Source: Clostridium sp.
Lineage (GTDB): Bacteria; Bacillota; Clostridia; Clostridiales; Clostridiaceae
DNA: 64,000 bases
NCBI RefSeq assembly: GCF_021372645.1
Contig: NZ_JAJFUC010000026.1
Location: 62,001 to 126,000 of the forward strand
Reading direction: 5' to 3'
Part shown: piece by piece, positions 27,252-37,923 of the stretch
Layout of the letters: each line of letters begins with the position of its first letter
How positions within the stretch are numbered: the first letter of the stretch is position 1
Notes under the pieces: model-generated
What the model was told of the DNA's origin: nothing
The model's database searches: none
What the model saw: the letters and a program-made list of their open reading frames with translations, nothing else
Position numbers and translations under genes: made by a program

Positions 27252-27252
27252 A

Positions 27253-28437
27253 ATGAAAAAAAATGTAGTGATAGGAGTAAGTGGAGGAATTTCAGCATAT
27301 AAAGCTTTAGAAATTGTAAGTTTACTTATAAAAAAAGGCATTAATGTTAATGTAATTATGACAGAGTCAGCTACTAAATTTGTAACACCACTTTCTTTTC
27401 AATCGTTAAGTCAAAATATGGTTACATGTGATATGTTTACAGAACCAAAAGCTTGGGAAATTCAACATATAAGTTTAGCAGAAAAAGCAGATGTGTTTTT
27501 AGTAGCACCTGCTACTGCTAATATAATAGGAAAGGTTGCAAATGGAATAGCTGATGATATGCTTTCAACTACAATAATGGCAACAAAAGCTAAAGTTATT
27601 TTTGCACCTGCTATGAATACAAATATGTATGAAAATCCTATAGTTCAAGATAATATTGAAAAGCTTAAATCTTTTGGATATGAGTTTATAGAGCCGTCTG
27701 AAGGAAGACTTGCTTGTGGAACAAGTGGCAAAGGAAAACTTGAAAGCCCAGAAGTTATAGTAGACAGAGTTTTAATGGAGCTTTATGAAAAAAAAGATTT
27801 GTTAAATAAGAATGTTTTAGTAACAGCAGGACCAACTATAGCACCTATAGATCCAGTTCGATTTATTACAAATAGATCAACAGGTAAAATGGGATATGCA
27901 ATAGCTAAAGAAGCAAGAAATAGGGGAGCGAATGTAACGTTAATATCTGGACCTACATCTATAGATGTTCCTAAGAATATTAATGTTATTAAAGTTTCAA
28001 CCAATGAAGAAATGAAAAATGAAGTTATAAAGATATTTGATAATGCTGATATTGTAATTAAATCAGCAGCTGTCGCTGATTACAAGCCTAAATATTATAG
28101 TGATCAAAAGATAAAAAAAGGCGATGAAGCACTAAAATTAGAATTTATTAGAGATAATGATATTTTGATGGAACTTGGAAAGAAAAAAGAAAAGCAAATT
28201 CTAGTAGGTTTTGCTGCTGAAAGCCAAAATTTAAAAGAAAATGCTATGTCTAAACTTCAAAGAAAGAATTTAGATTATATTATAGCAAATGATATAACTG
28301 CAAATGATACTGGATTTGCCTCAGAAGATAATAAAGTAATAATCTTATCTAAAAAAGATGGAGAAATACATCTGGATAAGATGAGCAAAGAAAAAATTGC
28401 AAGTAACTTATTTGATATTATACTTGAGAAGCGTTAG
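27253..28437 (+). CDS. coaBC: Bifunctional phosphopantothenoylcysteine decarboxylase/phosphopantothenate-cysteine ligase
   Basis: Carries out two successive steps of coenzyme A synthesis. The N-terminal flavoprotein CoaC domain shows GVSGGISAYKALEI, the catalytic histidine in WEIQHISLA, VAPATANIIGKVANGIADD and FAPAMNTNMYENP with the essential Asn-x-Met. The cap cysteine lies in GRLACGTSGKGKL. The CoaB domain starts VLVTAGPTIAPIDPVRFITNRSTGKMG and contains KSAAVADYKP with its lysine. The 394-residue length is normal. The ribosome binding site is weak, and the gene probably relies on coupling to rpoZ one base upstream. Confidence 0.97.
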   Translation: MKKNVVIGVSGGISAYKALEIVSLLIKKGINVNVIMTESATKFVTPLSFQSLSQNMVTCDMFTEPKAWEIQHISLAEKADVFLVAPATANIIGKVANGIADDMLSTTIMATKAKVIFAPAMNTNMYENPIVQDNIEKLKSFGYEFIEPSEGRLACGTSGKGKLESPEVIVDRVLMELYEKKDLLNKNVLVTAGPTIAPIDPVRFITNRSTGKMGYAIAKEARNRGANVTLISGPTSIDVPKNINVIKVSTNEEMKNEVIKIFDNADIVIKSAAVADYKPKYYSDQKIKKGDEALKLEFIRDNDILMELGKKKEKQILVGFAAESQNLKENAMSKLQRKNLDYIIANDITANDTGFASEDNKVIILSKKDGEIHLDKMSKEKIASNLFDIILEKR

Positions 28438-28456
28438 AATTTTTGCGCTTCTTTAT
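28427..28456 (+). terminator. Possible weak terminator at the end of coaBC
   Basis: AGAAGCG (28427-28433) pairs with CGCTTCT (28446-28452) and is followed by TTA. The stem overlaps the stop codon. It is short and may only attenuate transcription into priA. Confidence 0.35.
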
Positions 28457-28521
28457 TAATATTAGGAAGTTTTTATGGTGCAAATAATTAATTTGGGCGT
28501 AAGGTGGTAGATGTAAATATT

Positions 28522-30717
28522 ATGTATGTTGAAATAATTCTAAATAATGATGCCGTGGAGATAGATAAGCCATTTACATATAAAGTACCTTATGAACTTA
28601 TAGAAAAGATAGACATAGGATTTAGAGTTAAAGTTCCTTTTAGGCAAAGAAATAAACCGGTAGAGGGATTTGTATATTCAATATTGCAAGAGAATTCAAT
28701 AAATTTTAAATATAAAGTGAAAGAAATTGTAAATTTATGCGATGATGAGCCTATATTAACTGAAGACGATATTAAAATGATTCAGTTTTTGAGAAAAAAG
28801 TATCTTTGTAAATTTATTGATGCTGTTCGTCTCATGATTCCAGTTGGTATTATGAAAGGTTCGAAGAATAAAAAGAAAAAAGTAATATCAATAAATAAAG
28901 AAATAAATGTAGATGAAATCAAAAAAGAAAATTACATAAATTTATATAATTTTATAGTTAATAATAATGGCATGTATACTAAAGCAGAAGTTACCAATAA
29001 TGAACAGTTTTCTTTGTATTCATTAAACAAACTTATAGAAAAGGATATCTTAAAAGTAGAAGAACAAGTAGTTTTTAGATATAATATTCGTAAATATGAA
29101 AATGATAATAATAAGTTGTTAAATGAAGAACAAAAGCATTGTTTAAATACAATTTTAAATGGAACAAAGTTAAAATATCTTATAAAGGGTGTTACAGGTT
29201 CGGGAAAAACAGAAGTATACATGAGATTGGTTCAAGATGTTTTAAATCAAGGTAAAAGTGCAATTGTTTTGGTACCGGAAATTTCATTGACGCCTCAAAT
29301 GATTGAGAGGTTCAAAGGCAGATTTGGAGAAGATGTAGCATTATTTCATAGTAGACTAAGTGATGGTGAAAGATTTGATGAATGGTATAGAATAAAGATG
29401 GGAAAAGCTAAATTAGTCATAGGGGCAAGGAGTGCATTATTTCTACCACTACAAAATCTTGGGCTTATAATAATTGATGAGGAGCATGAAAATACATATA
29501 AATCAGAACATAATCCTAAATATCATACTAGGGAAGTAAGTGAATTTTTATGTGAACTTAAAAATTGTAAATTAGTTTTAGGTTCAGCAACTCCAAGCAT
29601 TGAAAGTTATTATAAATCTCTTAAAGGTGAATATAAATTGATAGAAATGCATAAAAGAATTAATGGGAATAAAATGCCTCAAATGAAGATAATAGATATG
29701 CGCGAAGAATTAAAGAACAAAAATCTTTCTTTATTCAGTAAAAAGCTCTTTAAGGAAATTGAGATAACTTTAAAAAATAAAAAACAAGTAATTTTATTTC
29801 TTAACAGAAGAGGTTATTCTACATTTATATCATGTAGAAGTTGCGGACATGTATTTAAGTGTCCAGAATGTGATGTTTCTATGACGTATCACAAGAATGG
29901 ATATTTAATATGCCACTATTGTGGAAGAGCAGAAAAAGTTAGTAAAGTTTGTCCTAAATGTAATAGTAAATATGTGAAATTTTTTGGTGCAGGAACAGAG
30001 CGAGTTGAATTAGAAGTAAAAAAATATTTTCCAAAAGCAAAAGTATTGAGAATGGATGTAGATACTACTAGACATAAAAATTCTCATGAGTCTATTTATA
30101 ATTCTTTTAAAAATGGAGAAGCAGATATTTTAATAGGAACTCAAATGGTATCCAAAGGATTAGATTTTAAAAATGTTACTTTAGTAGGGGTTTTGGCTGC
30201 AGATATGTCCTTGAATTTGCCCGACTACAGAGCTTCTGAAAGAACATATCAAATAATAACTCAAGTTGCAGGAAGAGCTGGTAGAGGTGAGGAGGAAGGT
30301 GCTGTAATTGTTCAAAGTTATACACCAGACCATTATAGCTTAAAATACGCTAAAGAAGAAGATTATGAAGGTCTATTTAAAGAAGAAATAAATATCAGAA
30401 GGTTGATGGGAAATCCTCCTTTTGGTAAAATATTATTAATCAACGGGTCTTCAAAATTTGAAGAAAAACTAAAAAAATTTATGTATACTTTAGAGTTTAA
30501 TTTGAAAAAATTAATAGTAGAAGATTTAATTATGCTTGGGCCAGTCCCTTGCATTATTACTAAATTGAAGGAAAATTATAGATGGCAAATTATCATAAAA
30601 GGAAATTTCGATGATGATTTTAGCGAAAAAGTGAAAGATACACTTTATCTATTAAATAAGAGTGTATATAATGAAATAAGGATTAGTATAGATATTAATC
30701 CTAATAATATGAATTAG
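28522..30717 (+). CDS. priA: Primosomal protein N' (PriA helicase)
   Basis: Replication-restart helicase. The start is uncertain: ATG 28522 gives MYVEIILNN in line with the family, but the AAGGTGG upstream is 14 bases away, and GTG 28504 is an alternative adding six residues. The N-terminal 3'-DNA-binding domain leads to a DEAD-like helicase with Walker A GVTGSGKTEVYM, LVPEISLTPQM, the DEEH box and GSATPSIES. A zinc-binding insert carries paired CRSC, CPEC, CHYC and CPKC motifs. The second helicase lobe contains ILIGTQMVSKGLDFKNV and TQVAGRAGRG. The 731 residues are normal length. Confidence 0.95.
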   Translation: MYVEIILNNDAVEIDKPFTYKVPYELIEKIDIGFRVKVPFRQRNKPVEGFVYSILQENSINFKYKVKEIVNLCDDEPILTEDDIKMIQFLRKKYLCKFIDAVRLMIPVGIMKGSKNKKKKVISINKEINVDEIKKENYINLYNFIVNNNGMYTKAEVTNNEQFSLYSLNKLIEKDILKVEEQVVFRYNIRKYENDNNKLLNEEQKHCLNTILNGTKLKYLIKGVTGSGKTEVYMRLVQDVLNQGKSAIVLVPEISLTPQMIERFKGRFGEDVALFHSRLSDGERFDEWYRIKMGKAKLVIGARSALFLPLQNLGLIIIDEEHENTYKSEHNPKYHTREVSEFLCELKNCKLVLGSATPSIESYYKSLKGEYKLIEMHKRINGNKMPQMKIIDMREELKNKNLSLFSKKLFKEIEITLKNKKQVILFLNRRGYSTFISCRSCGHVFKCPECDVSMTYHKNGYLICHYCGRAEKVSKVCPKCNSKYVKFFGAGTERVELEVKKYFPKAKVLRMDVDTTRHKNSHESIYNSFKNGEADILIGTQMVSKGLDFKNVTLVGVLAADMSLNLPDYRASERTYQIITQVAGRAGRGEEEGAVIVQSYTPDHYSLKYAKEEDYEGLFKEEINIRRLMGNPPFGKILLINGSSKFEEKLKKFMYTLEFNLKKLIVEDLIMLGPVPCIITKLKENYRWQIIIKGNFDDDFSEKVKDTLYLLNKSVYNEIRISIDINPNNMN

Positions 30718-30730
30718 GGGGATGAGAAAC

Positions 30731-31171
30731 ATGGCATTAAGAAATATAAGAGAATTTGGAGACGACATATTAAGAAGGAAATGTAGAGAAGTTGACGAAA
30801 TAGATAACAGGCTATTAACTTTAATTGAAGATATGAAGGAAACAATGTATGAGGCTGAAGGTGTTGGTCTTGCAGCACCACAAGTTGGAATATTAAAGAG
30901 ATTATTTGTAATAGATATTGGAGAAGGTCCACTAGTATTTATAAATCCTGAAATAATAGAAACAAGTGGATCACAAATAGATGAAGAAGGATGCCTAAGT
31001 CTACCAGGAGAAACAAAAGAAGTCATGAGACCTAATTATGTTAGAGCAAGAGCTTTAAATGAAAAAGGAGAACAATTTGAAATAGAAGCAGAAGAACTAC
31101 TTGCACGAGCTATTTTACATGAGTATGATCATTTAAATGGGACTTTATTTATTGACCGAGTAAAAAAATAA
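30731..31171 (+). CDS. def: Peptide deformylase
   Basis: Removes the formyl group from the N-terminal methionine of new proteins. ATG 30731 is preferred, ten bases after AGGGGG. ATG 30722 is only one base from it. Motif 1 [10 protein letters not shown], motif 2 EGCLS with metal ligand C88, and motif 3 HEYDH with H130 and H134 as ligands and the glutamate as catalyst are all present. The 147-residue length fits the type found in clostridia. It sits between priA and fmt, which adds the formyl group, so the two opposing activities are encoded together. Confidence 0.97.
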   Translation: MALRNIREFGDDILRRKCREVDEIDNRLLTLIEDMKETMYEAEGVGLAAPQVGILKRLFVIDIGEGPLVFINPEIIETSGSQIDEEGCLSLPGETKEVMRPNYVRARALNEKGEQFEIEAEELLARAILHEYDHLNGTLFIDRVKK

Positions 31172-31194
31172 ATAATGACAGGAGGAAAAACAGA

Positions 31195-32121
31195 ATGAAT
31201 ATAGTATTTATGGGTACTCCTGATTTTGCAGTTCCTTCTTTAAAAAGATTAATTGAAGAATATAATGTTACTGCCGTATTAACTCAACCAGATAAACCAA
31301 AAGGCAGAGGTAAAAAGATGGCATATTCAGCAGTTAAAGAAGAAGCATTAAAACATGGACTTCCAATATATCAGCCTACAAAGCTTAAAGATGATATAAA
31401 TTTAATTGAAACCTTAAAAGAATTAAAACCTGACTTTATTATAGTAGTAGCTTTTGGACAAATTTTAACTAAAGAAGTACTAGATATACCTAAGTATGGA
31501 TGTATAAACCTTCATGCATCTTTATTACCAATGTATAGAGGCGCAGCACCATTAAATTGGGCAATAATAAATGGTGAAAAAGTTACAGGGAATACTACAA
31601 TGCTTATGGATATGGGTTTAGATACAGGAGACATGATTCTTAAAGATGAAGTTGAAATTACTAATAATATGACAACTGGAGAATTACATGATATATTAAT
31701 GGTAAGAGGAGCAGAACTTTTAATAAAAAGTATAGAAGGTATTGTTTACGAAAATATAGTTTTACAGAAGCAAGAAGACGAAACTTTTTATGCGAAAATG
31801 TTAGATAAAGGCCTTGCCAATATAAATTGGAATAGAAGTTCTAAGGAAATTCATAATATAGTAAGAGGATTAAATCCATGGCCAATAGCTTATACTAATT
31901 ATCAGGGTGAAAGAATGAAAATATACGAAACTGAAGCTTTAGAAGAAAAAACTTCAATGGAGCCCGGAACAATTTTAGATGTAAGTAAAAATGGCGTAAA
32001 AGTTGCATGTAAAGAAAGTGTACTTATTATAAAAAAAGTGCAGTTTCCAAATGGTAAGCCATTAACAATAGAACAGTATATAAATGGACATGAAATAGAG
32101 AAAAGTATAGTTTTAGGATAA
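31195..32121 (+). CDS. fmt: Methionyl-tRNA formyltransferase
   Basis: Formylates initiator methionyl-tRNA using 10-formyltetrahydrofolate. It starts [19 protein letters not shown]. The folate-binding and catalytic region is [25 protein letters not shown] with the family's Asn-His pair, followed by [17 protein letters not shown] containing the catalytic aspartate. The C-terminal OB-like domain begins around [12 protein letters not shown] with LNPWPIAYT. The 308-residue length is typical. AGGAGG is upstream. It lies 23 bases after def. Confidence 0.97.
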   Translation: MNIVFMGTPDFAVPSLKRLIEEYNVTAVLTQPDKPKGRGKKMAYSAVKEEALKHGLPIYQPTKLKDDINLIETLKELKPDFIIVVAFGQILTKEVLDIPKYGCINLHASLLPMYRGAAPLNWAIINGEKVTGNTTMLMDMGLDTGDMILKDEVEITNNMTTGELHDILMVRGAELLIKSIEGIVYENIVLQKQEDETFYAKMLDKGLANINWNRSSKEIHNIVRGLNPWPIAYTNYQGERMKIYETEALEEKTSMEPGTILDVSKNGVKVACKESVLIIKKVQFPNGKPLTIEQYINGHEIEKSIVLG

Positions 32122-32136
32122 TGGAGGGATGTTTTA

Positions 32137-32826
32137 ATGCATTTTTATCCGTATTTTGACTCGACAATGATAATATTAATGCCAGCTATAATTATTTCAT
32201 TTTGGGCACAAAGCAAAATTAATAGTACTTATAGCAAATATAGTGAAGTTAGAACTATGAATGGATATTCTGGTCAGCAAATTGCAAGAATGATGTTAGA
32301 TGAAGCAGGACTTTTTGATGTTAGAATAGAAGTTGTAAATACTAAACTTGGTGATCATTATGATCCTTTAAGTAGAGTACTAAGATTATCACCAGATGTA
32401 TATTCAGGTGGAACTATATCTTCAGCTGGAATAGCAGCTCATGAAGTTGGGCATGCAATTCAACATAAAGAAAAATATAAGCCATTAGTAATAAGAAATT
32501 CTATAGTTCCAGTTGTAAATTTAGGTTCAAGTATATCTTGGGTGTTATTCTTTGTAGGGTTCCTATTAGGGATTAAAGGATTAACTACGCTCGGAATATT
32601 TTTGTTTTCTGGGGTTGTAATCTTTCAGTTAATAACATTACCAGTTGAATTCAATGCATCTACTAGAGCTTTGAATATATTAAAATCAAAAGGAATACTA
32701 TATGGTGATGAAACAAAAAATGCACAAAAAGTTTTAGATGCAGCAGCAATGACTTATGTAGCTGCAACATTAATGGCAGTATCACAACTAATAAGACTCA
32801 TTGCCTTAAGCAATAGAGACGATTGA
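32137..32826 (+). CDS. Neutral zinc metallopeptidase, YugP family
   Basis: Membrane-associated zinc peptidase of the PF04298 family, substrate unknown. The zinc site is HEVGHAIQH (first histidine at residue 102), with the preceding DHYDPLSRVLRLSPDVYSG and the later PVEFNAS stretch, whose glutamate is a likely third ligand, as is usual for the family. Hydrophobic segments are at the N-terminus (STMIILMPAIIISFWA), in the middle (ISWVLFFVGFLLGI, GIFLFSGVVIFQLITL) and near the C-terminus. The 229-residue length is normal. It is embedded in the def-fmt-rsmB cluster, as in many clostridia. Confidence 0.9.
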   Translation: MHFYPYFDSTMIILMPAIIISFWAQSKINSTYSKYSEVRTMNGYSGQQIARMMLDEAGLFDVRIEVVNTKLGDHYDPLSRVLRLSPDVYSGGTISSAGIAAHEVGHAIQHKEKYKPLVIRNSIVPVVNLGSSISWVLFFVGFLLGIKGLTTLGIFLFSGVVIFQLITLPVEFNASTRALNILKSKGILYGDETKNAQKVLDAAAMTYVAATLMAVSQLIRLIALSNRDD

Positions 32827-32840
32827 AAAAGAGGTAGCGT

Positions 32841-34157
32841 ATGAATTGTAGAAAAATAGCAGTAAAGATATTAGATAGAGTTTTAAATGAAGGAGCGTAT
32901 TCTAATATAATACTTTCAAAAGAACTAAATGAAGTAGAATTAAATGATAAGGATAAGGCATTATTAACTGAAATTGTATATGGTGTGTTAAGAAGAAAAA
33001 AAACATTAGATATTATAATTTCTAACTTTGTAAAAGATATTAAATTAATGAATAAAGATACTTTAAATATCTTAAGAATAGCAATTTATCAAATGAATTT
33101 CTTAGATAAAATACCAAGCTATGCTGCTTGTAATGAAGCAGTAGAAGAAGCAAAAGAAATATCAGAGGGTGATTCAAAATTAGTAAATGGAATACTTAGA
33201 AACTTTACTAAAAATCCGGATGATATTGAAGTCCCAGGTAATAAAATTGATGAATATGCATATAAATTTTCATTTGAACCTTGGATGATAAGACTTTTAA
33301 TAAAGCAATATGGAGAAAATTTATCAAAGAAAATAATGTCAGGATTAAATAACATACCACAAGTTAGTGTTAGAGTAAATGAAATTAAAGCAGATTATGA
33401 TGAAGTTTTTGAAGAACTAGAAGCCCTTGAATATGAAATTGAAGAAGGTGCTGTCTGCCCAGAGGCAATTTCAATTAAAGGTGGCAAATCTATAGAAAAT
33501 AATCCACTTTTTAGTGAAGGAAAGATTACAGTTCAAGATGAAAGTGCAATGATTATAGCACCTCTATTAGAATTAGAAGAAGGAATGACAGTTATAGACT
33601 TATGTAGTGCACCAGGTGGAAAAACTACTCATATAGCTGAAATACTTCAAAACACTGGAAAAGTGTTAGCTTTTGATCTTCATGAGTCTAAGCTTAGATT
33701 AATAAAAGAAAACTGTGAAAGATTAGGATTAACTAATGTTGAAGTTAATACAAATGACGCAACTAAATTAAATCCAGACTTAATTGCATGTAGTGATAGA
33801 ATTTTATTAGACGTTCCATGTTCAGGAATTGGAATCATAAGAAAAAAACCAGAAATAAAATGGAATAAGACAAGAAATGATTTGAGAGCAGTTATATCAG
33901 TTCAAAGAGATATAATGGAAAATGCATGGATGTATTTAAATGATGGTGGAATAATGATATATTCAACTTGTACATTAAACAAAGAAGAAAATGAAGAAAA
34001 TATTGAGTGGTTTGTTAATAAACATAAAGATTGTAGTGTGAAAAAAATCTTTATAGGTAAGCAAGATAACTTAGTATATAATAGGAATGGTTCTTTAACT
34101 ATTATGCCAAATGAAAGTATGGATGGATTTTTTGTGGCTAAACTAGAAAAAAGATAA
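32841..34157 (+). CDS. rsmB: 16S rRNA (cytosine-C5)-methyltransferase RsmB
   Basis: Methylates C967 (E. coli numbering) of 16S rRNA. The N-terminal NusB-like domain (AVKILDRVLNEGAYSNIIL to VNGILRNF) precedes a Rossmann methyltransferase. SAM-binding motif I is VIDLCSAPGGKTTHIAE, DVPCSGIGIIRKKPEIKW holds one catalytic cysteine, and IMIYSTCTLNKEENE holds the second. The 438-residue length is usual. It comes 14 bases after the YugP gene and is 14 bases from rlmN. Confidence 0.96.
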   Translation: MNCRKIAVKILDRVLNEGAYSNIILSKELNEVELNDKDKALLTEIVYGVLRRKKTLDIIISNFVKDIKLMNKDTLNILRIAIYQMNFLDKIPSYAACNEAVEEAKEISEGDSKLVNGILRNFTKNPDDIEVPGNKIDEYAYKFSFEPWMIRLLIKQYGENLSKKIMSGLNNIPQVSVRVNEIKADYDEVFEELEALEYEIEEGAVCPEAISIKGGKSIENNPLFSEGKITVQDESAMIIAPLLELEEGMTVIDLCSAPGGKTTHIAEILQNTGKVLAFDLHESKLRLIKENCERLGLTNVEVNTNDATKLNPDLIACSDRILLDVPCSGIGIIRKKPEIKWNKTRNDLRAVISVQRDIMENAWMYLNDGGIMIYSTCTLNKEENEENIEWFVNKHKDCSVKKIFIGKQDNLVYNRNGSLTIMPNESMDGFFVAKLEKR

Positions 34158-34171
34158 TAGTAGGTGAATAA

Positions 34172-35224
34172 ATGAACAATTTACTAGATTATACTTTAGA
34201 AGAACTTAAAGTATGGATGAAGGAAAATGGTGAAAGTGCATTTAGGGGTAAACAAATATTATCATGGATTTATAAAGGTATTAATGAATTTGATAATATG
34301 AAGAATATGCCTAAATTATTAATATCTAATCTAAAAGAAAATTTTACGATTAATTTACCAAAGATAGTAGAAGTTTATAAATCTGATATGGATGGAACAG
34401 AAAAGTTCTTATTAGGATTTGAAGATGGAAATTTAATAGAATCTGTACTTATGAGATATAAACATGGGAATTCAATATGCATATCAACTCAAATTGGTTG
34501 TAGAATGGGATGTAAATTTTGCGCGTCTACTCTTGAAGGACGCGTTAGAAATTTAACAACTGGAGAAATTTTGTCACAGGTTCTGGTAGTACAAAACTAT
34601 ATTAGTGAAAGAATATCTAATATAGTACTAATGGGAAGTGGAGAACCATTAGATAATTATGATAATGTTGTAAAGTTTTTAGAAGTAGTTTCAGCAGAGT
34701 ATGGATTAAATATTGGTCAAAGGCATATAACATTATCTACTTGTGGCATTGTGCCAAAGATATATGAATTGGCTGATAAAGAATTTAGCATAACGCTTGC
34801 GATTTCACTACATGCATTTAGTGATGAAAAAAGAAAAGAGATTATGCCTATAGCAAATAAATATAGTATTGAAGAAATATTAGAAGCTTGCAGATATTAT
34901 ATTAATAAAACTAACAGAAGAATTACATTTGAATATGCATTAGTAAAAGAAATAAATGATGGCAAGGAAGATGCAAAATCTTTAGGTAAGCTATTAAGAG
35001 GAATGCTTTGCCATGTAAATTTAATACCTGTAAATGAAATAAAAGAAAACACTTATAAAAGATCTTCAAAGAAGTCAATAGACGATTTTTCTGAAATATT
35101 AAAAACCTATGGGATAGAAGTTACTACAAGACGTGAAATGGGAAGTGACATTAATGCAGCATGTGGACAACTTAGAAGAAGTTACATGGAAACCCAAGAA
35201 ATAGAGGGGAGAATGAAATGGTAG
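34172..35224 (+). CDS. rlmN: Dual-specificity RNA methyltransferase RlmN
   Basis: Radical SAM enzyme that methylates A2503 of 23S rRNA and A37 of some tRNAs. The cluster motif CRMGCKFC uses C110, C114 and C117. [15 protein letters not shown] precedes it, and [12 protein letters not shown] binds [11 protein letters not shown] and the C-terminal INAACGQLR, whose cysteine resolves the protein-RNA intermediate, are present. An N-terminal helix domain includes [14 protein letters not shown]. The 350-residue length is typical. Its last seven bases overlap the start of prpC. Confidence 0.97.
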   Translation: MNNLLDYTLEELKVWMKENGESAFRGKQILSWIYKGINEFDNMKNMPKLLISNLKENFTINLPKIVEVYKSDMDGTEKFLLGFEDGNLIESVLMRYKHGNSICISTQIGCRMGCKFCASTLEGRVRNLTTGEILSQVLVVQNYISERISNIVLMGSGEPLDNYDNVVKFLEVVSAEYGLNIGQRHITLSTCGIVPKIYELADKEFSITLAISLHAFSDEKRKEIMPIANKYSIEEILEACRYYINKTNRRITFEYALVKEINDGKEDAKSLGKLLRGMLCHVNLIPVNEIKENTYKRSSKKSIDDFSEILKTYGIEVTTRREMGSDINAACGQLRRSYMETQEIEGRMKW

Positions 35225-35937
35225 GCTTAGTTAGTGATGTGGGATTAAAGCGGACATTAAATGAAGATTTTGCTTCTTATTTAGAGAAAGAAGAATTTAA
35301 AATATACGTAGTAGCAGACGGAATGGGTGGACATAATGCAGGAGAAGTTGCAAGTCAAATGGCTGCAGATAGGATTGTTAGCTATGTAAATGAAAAATTT
35401 TCTTTTTGCAGAGTAGAAGATTTAATTGATGAAGCTATTAAAAAAGTGAATAGGGATATATTTAATTTTTCTAATAGTAATGAAAATTTAAGTGGAATGG
35501 GAACTACAGTTACAGCTTGTTTTATTACTGAAAATTTTATACATGTTGCCAATGTAGGTGATAGTTGTTGTTTTGCAATAAAACATAATGAAATTAGAAA
35601 AATTACTAAAGATCATTCTTTAGTACAAGAGCTTGTTGACAGTGGAAGTATAAGCGAAAAAGAAGCAGAAAATCATCCAAAGAAGAATATTATTACAAGA
35701 GCTTTAGGTACTAGTAGCATTGTGAATGTAGATGTATTCCAATTAGATAATAATGAATATGACTTATATATATTATGTTCAGATGGACTGACAAATGAGT
35801 TAACTAAGGAAGAGATTCTACAAGTTGTCACCGAAGAAAAAGATTATATAAAGAGTGCTAACAAATTAGTAAATTTAGCAAAAGAAAAAGGTGGCAGAGA
35901 TAATATAACAGTATTGTTGTTTGGAGGAGAGATGTAG
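35218..35937 (+). CDS. prpC: PP2C-type serine/threonine phosphatase PrpC (Stp1)
   Basis: Metal-dependent phosphatase opposing the PASTA kinase encoded next door. It opens [17 protein letters not shown], where the aspartates and glutamate bind Mn/Mg. [50 protein letters not shown] and [11 protein letters not shown] complete the PP2C motif set. The usual R-x-G near the start is present in modified form (V-G-L-K-R). The 239-residue length is normal. ATG 35218 lies within the rlmN end and its stop is one base before the prkC ATG, so the pair is translationally coupled. Confidence 0.96.
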   Translation: MVGLVSDVGLKRTLNEDFASYLEKEEFKIYVVADGMGGHNAGEVASQMAADRIVSYVNEKFSFCRVEDLIDEAIKKVNRDIFNFSNSNENLSGMGTTVTACFITENFIHVANVGDSCCFAIKHNEIRKITKDHSLVQELVDSGSISEKEAENHPKKNIITRALGTSSIVNVDVFQLDNNEYDLYILCSDGLTNELTKEEILQVVTEEKDYIKSANKLVNLAKEKGGRDNITVLLFGGEM

Positions 35938-35938
35938 T

Positions 35939-37843
35939 ATGGACGGGATTGTACTTGGAAACAGATACGAGTTGTTAGACAAAATAGGTGAAGGTGGAAT
36001 GTCAGAAGTATTTAAAGCAAGATGTAATAAACTAAATAGATTTGTTGCAGTTAAAATTCTTAAAAAAGAATTTTGTAATAATGCTGACATTGTTGAGAAA
36101 TTTAAAGGAGAAGCAACTGCTATTGCAACTTTATCTGACAACAATATAGTAAATATACTTGATGTGGGCACTCAAGATGATATAAGTTACATCGTAATGG
36201 AATATGTTAAAGGTAAAACTTTAAAGGATATAATAAAACAAGTTGGAAAGATGAATTACGAGACAGCTATATCCATTGCTATTCAAATTGCTAGAGCTTT
36301 AGATTGTGCTCATAGAAACAATATAATTCATAGAGATGTTAAACCACAGAATATTTTAGTAACAGAAGATGGGATTATGAAAGTAACTGATTTTGGAATA
36401 GCAAAATCGGCAACTTCTGAAACTATTACAAATACTAGTACAATAATGGGATCAGCTCATTACCTTTCTCCAGAACAAGCGAAGGGAAGTTTTATTGATT
36501 GTAGAACGGATATATATTCATTAGGAGTTGTCTTATACGAAATGGTTACAGGAACTCTTCCTTTTCAAGCTGATACTGCTGTGACTATAGCATTGAAGCA
36601 TCTTCAAGAAGAGGTTGTGCCTCCTAAAAATCTTAATTCAAAAGTTCCTGATAGCCTAAACCAATTGATTTTAAAGGCTATGGAAAAGGAACCTATTAAA
36701 AGATATCAAAGTGCTAAAGAATTGATTTCAGATCTTCAAAAAATTAAGGATGATCCAAATGCACGTATAGATAAAGCTGAAGAAGATAATGATCATACCA
36801 TAATAATGTCAGCTGTAACTGAGCAAATCATAAAGAAAGAAGAGACTAACAATAAAAAAAATGATGACTATTGTGATGAAGATGATGACTATTATGAAGA
36901 TGATGATGATGAAAGAATAGGTGGAATGAATAAAAGTAAAATAGTAAAAATTGCAGTAGGTGTGGCTTTAGTATTATTATTAGTAGTTTTAGGAGCTGGA
37001 GCTTTTAAGCTAGCTAGTTCAGTTACTACTAATAAAGAAGTTCAAGTGCCTAATATAGTTGGAAAAACTGTAGACGATGCAAAAAAACAACTTGAAAGCT
37101 TAAATTTAGTGTTGGTAAATGCTAAAACAGAAACTAGTGATCAGCCAGAAGGGACAATTCTTGAAATGAACGTAGAAGCTGGGAGTATGGTTAAGGAAAA
37201 GAGTGAAGTTAGAGTTAGTGTAAGTTCAGGAGCAGTAAAGTGTAAAATGCCTGACTTGAAGGATTATGATATAGATGATGCAAAAACTATTTTGAAATCT
37301 TTAGGTCTTAAGATTAGTAGCAATAGTGAAGAATTTAGTGATAGTGTACCTAAGGGTCAAATAATGAGTCAAAATCCTATAAAGGACACAGACATATCGG
37401 CAAGTGATGAAATAACAGTTGTTGTAAGCAAAGGACCTAAAGTTATACGTACAACAGTACCAAGTACAGTAGGATTAGATGCAGAATCAGCTAAGAGTAA
37501 ATTAAGTGATGCTGGTTTAAGTGTATCTGTTGGGTCAGAGAACACTGAAGATGAGAGTAAGAATGGTACGGTATTAAGCCAAAATTACGAAGGAGGAACT
37601 AAAGTACAACAAGGAACTACAGTTACAATAGTAGTTGGAAAATATGTTGCAAAGCAACAACCGCCTGTAACAACTAATCCTGGAAATACTAAGACAGATG
37701 GAACGACGCCAAGTACAGGAACAACTCCAAGCACAGGAACAACTCCAAGTACAGGAACAACTCCAAGTACAGGGAAAACTCCAAGTACAGGAACAACCCC
37801 AAGTACACCTACAGGTCCTTGGGATACTACAACTAATAACTAA
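35939..37843 (+). CDS. prkC: PASTA-domain serine/threonine kinase PrkC
   Basis: Membrane kinase that senses muropeptides or lipid II and controls growth, cell wall metabolism and, in Bacillus, spore germination. ATG 35939 follows GGAGGAGAG at eight bases. TTG 35921 is rejected. The kinase domain (residues 10-270) has GEGGMSEVFKAR, catalytic HRDVKPQNIL, DFGIAKS and the activation loop TSTIMGSAHYLSPEQA. An acidic tract (DDYYEDDDDE) precedes the membrane segment near 334-358. Three PASTA repeats begin near 368 (VQVPNIVGKTVDDAKK), 434 and 505. The extreme C-terminus is a run of about six TPSTGT repeats, probably an extended cell-wall tether. Confidence 0.96.
   Translation: MDGIVLGNRYELLDKIGEGGMSEVFKARCNKLNRFVAVKILKKEFCNNADIVEKFKGEATAIATLSDNNIVNILDVGTQDDISYIVMEYVKGKTLKDIIKQVGKMNYETAISIAIQIARALDCAHRNNIIHRDVKPQNILVTEDGIMKVTDFGIAKSATSETITNTSTIMGSAHYLSPEQAKGSFIDCRTDIYSLGVVLYEMVTGTLPFQADTAVTIALKHLQEEVVPPKNLNSKVPDSLNQLILKAMEKEPIKRYQSAKELISDLQKIKDDPNARIDKAEEDNDHTIIMSAVTEQIIKKEETNNKKNDDYCDEDDDYYEDDDDERIGGMNKSKIVKIAVGVALVLLLVVLGAGAFKLASSVTTNKEVQVPNIVGKTVDDAKKQLESLNLVLVNAKTETSDQPEGTILEMNVEAGSMVKEKSEVRVSVSSGAVKCKMPDLKDYDIDDAKTILKSLGLKISSNSEEFSDSVPKGQIMSQNPIKDTDISASDEITVVVSKGPKVIRTTVPSTVGLDAESAKSKLSDAGLSVSVGSENTEDESKNGTVLSQNYEGGTKVQQGTTVTIVVGKYVAKQQPPVTTNPGNTKTDGTTPSTGTTPSTGTTPSTGTTPSTGKTPSTGTTPSTPTGPWDTTTNN
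37706..37812 (+). repeat. Tandem 18-bp repeats encoding TPSTGT at the PrkC C-terminus
   Basis: Units of the type ACAACTCCAAGTACAGGA repeat about six times in frame with few changes, one of which turns T into K. In-frame tandem repeats of this kind can change copy number by slippage without breaking the gene. Confidence 0.8.
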
Positions 37844-37923
37844 CGATTAAAGAAGTACTTCACAAAATAAAACATCAAATCAGAATCGTTATTTTTGAAG
37901 ATGTCTTAATAAGAAAAAATATG

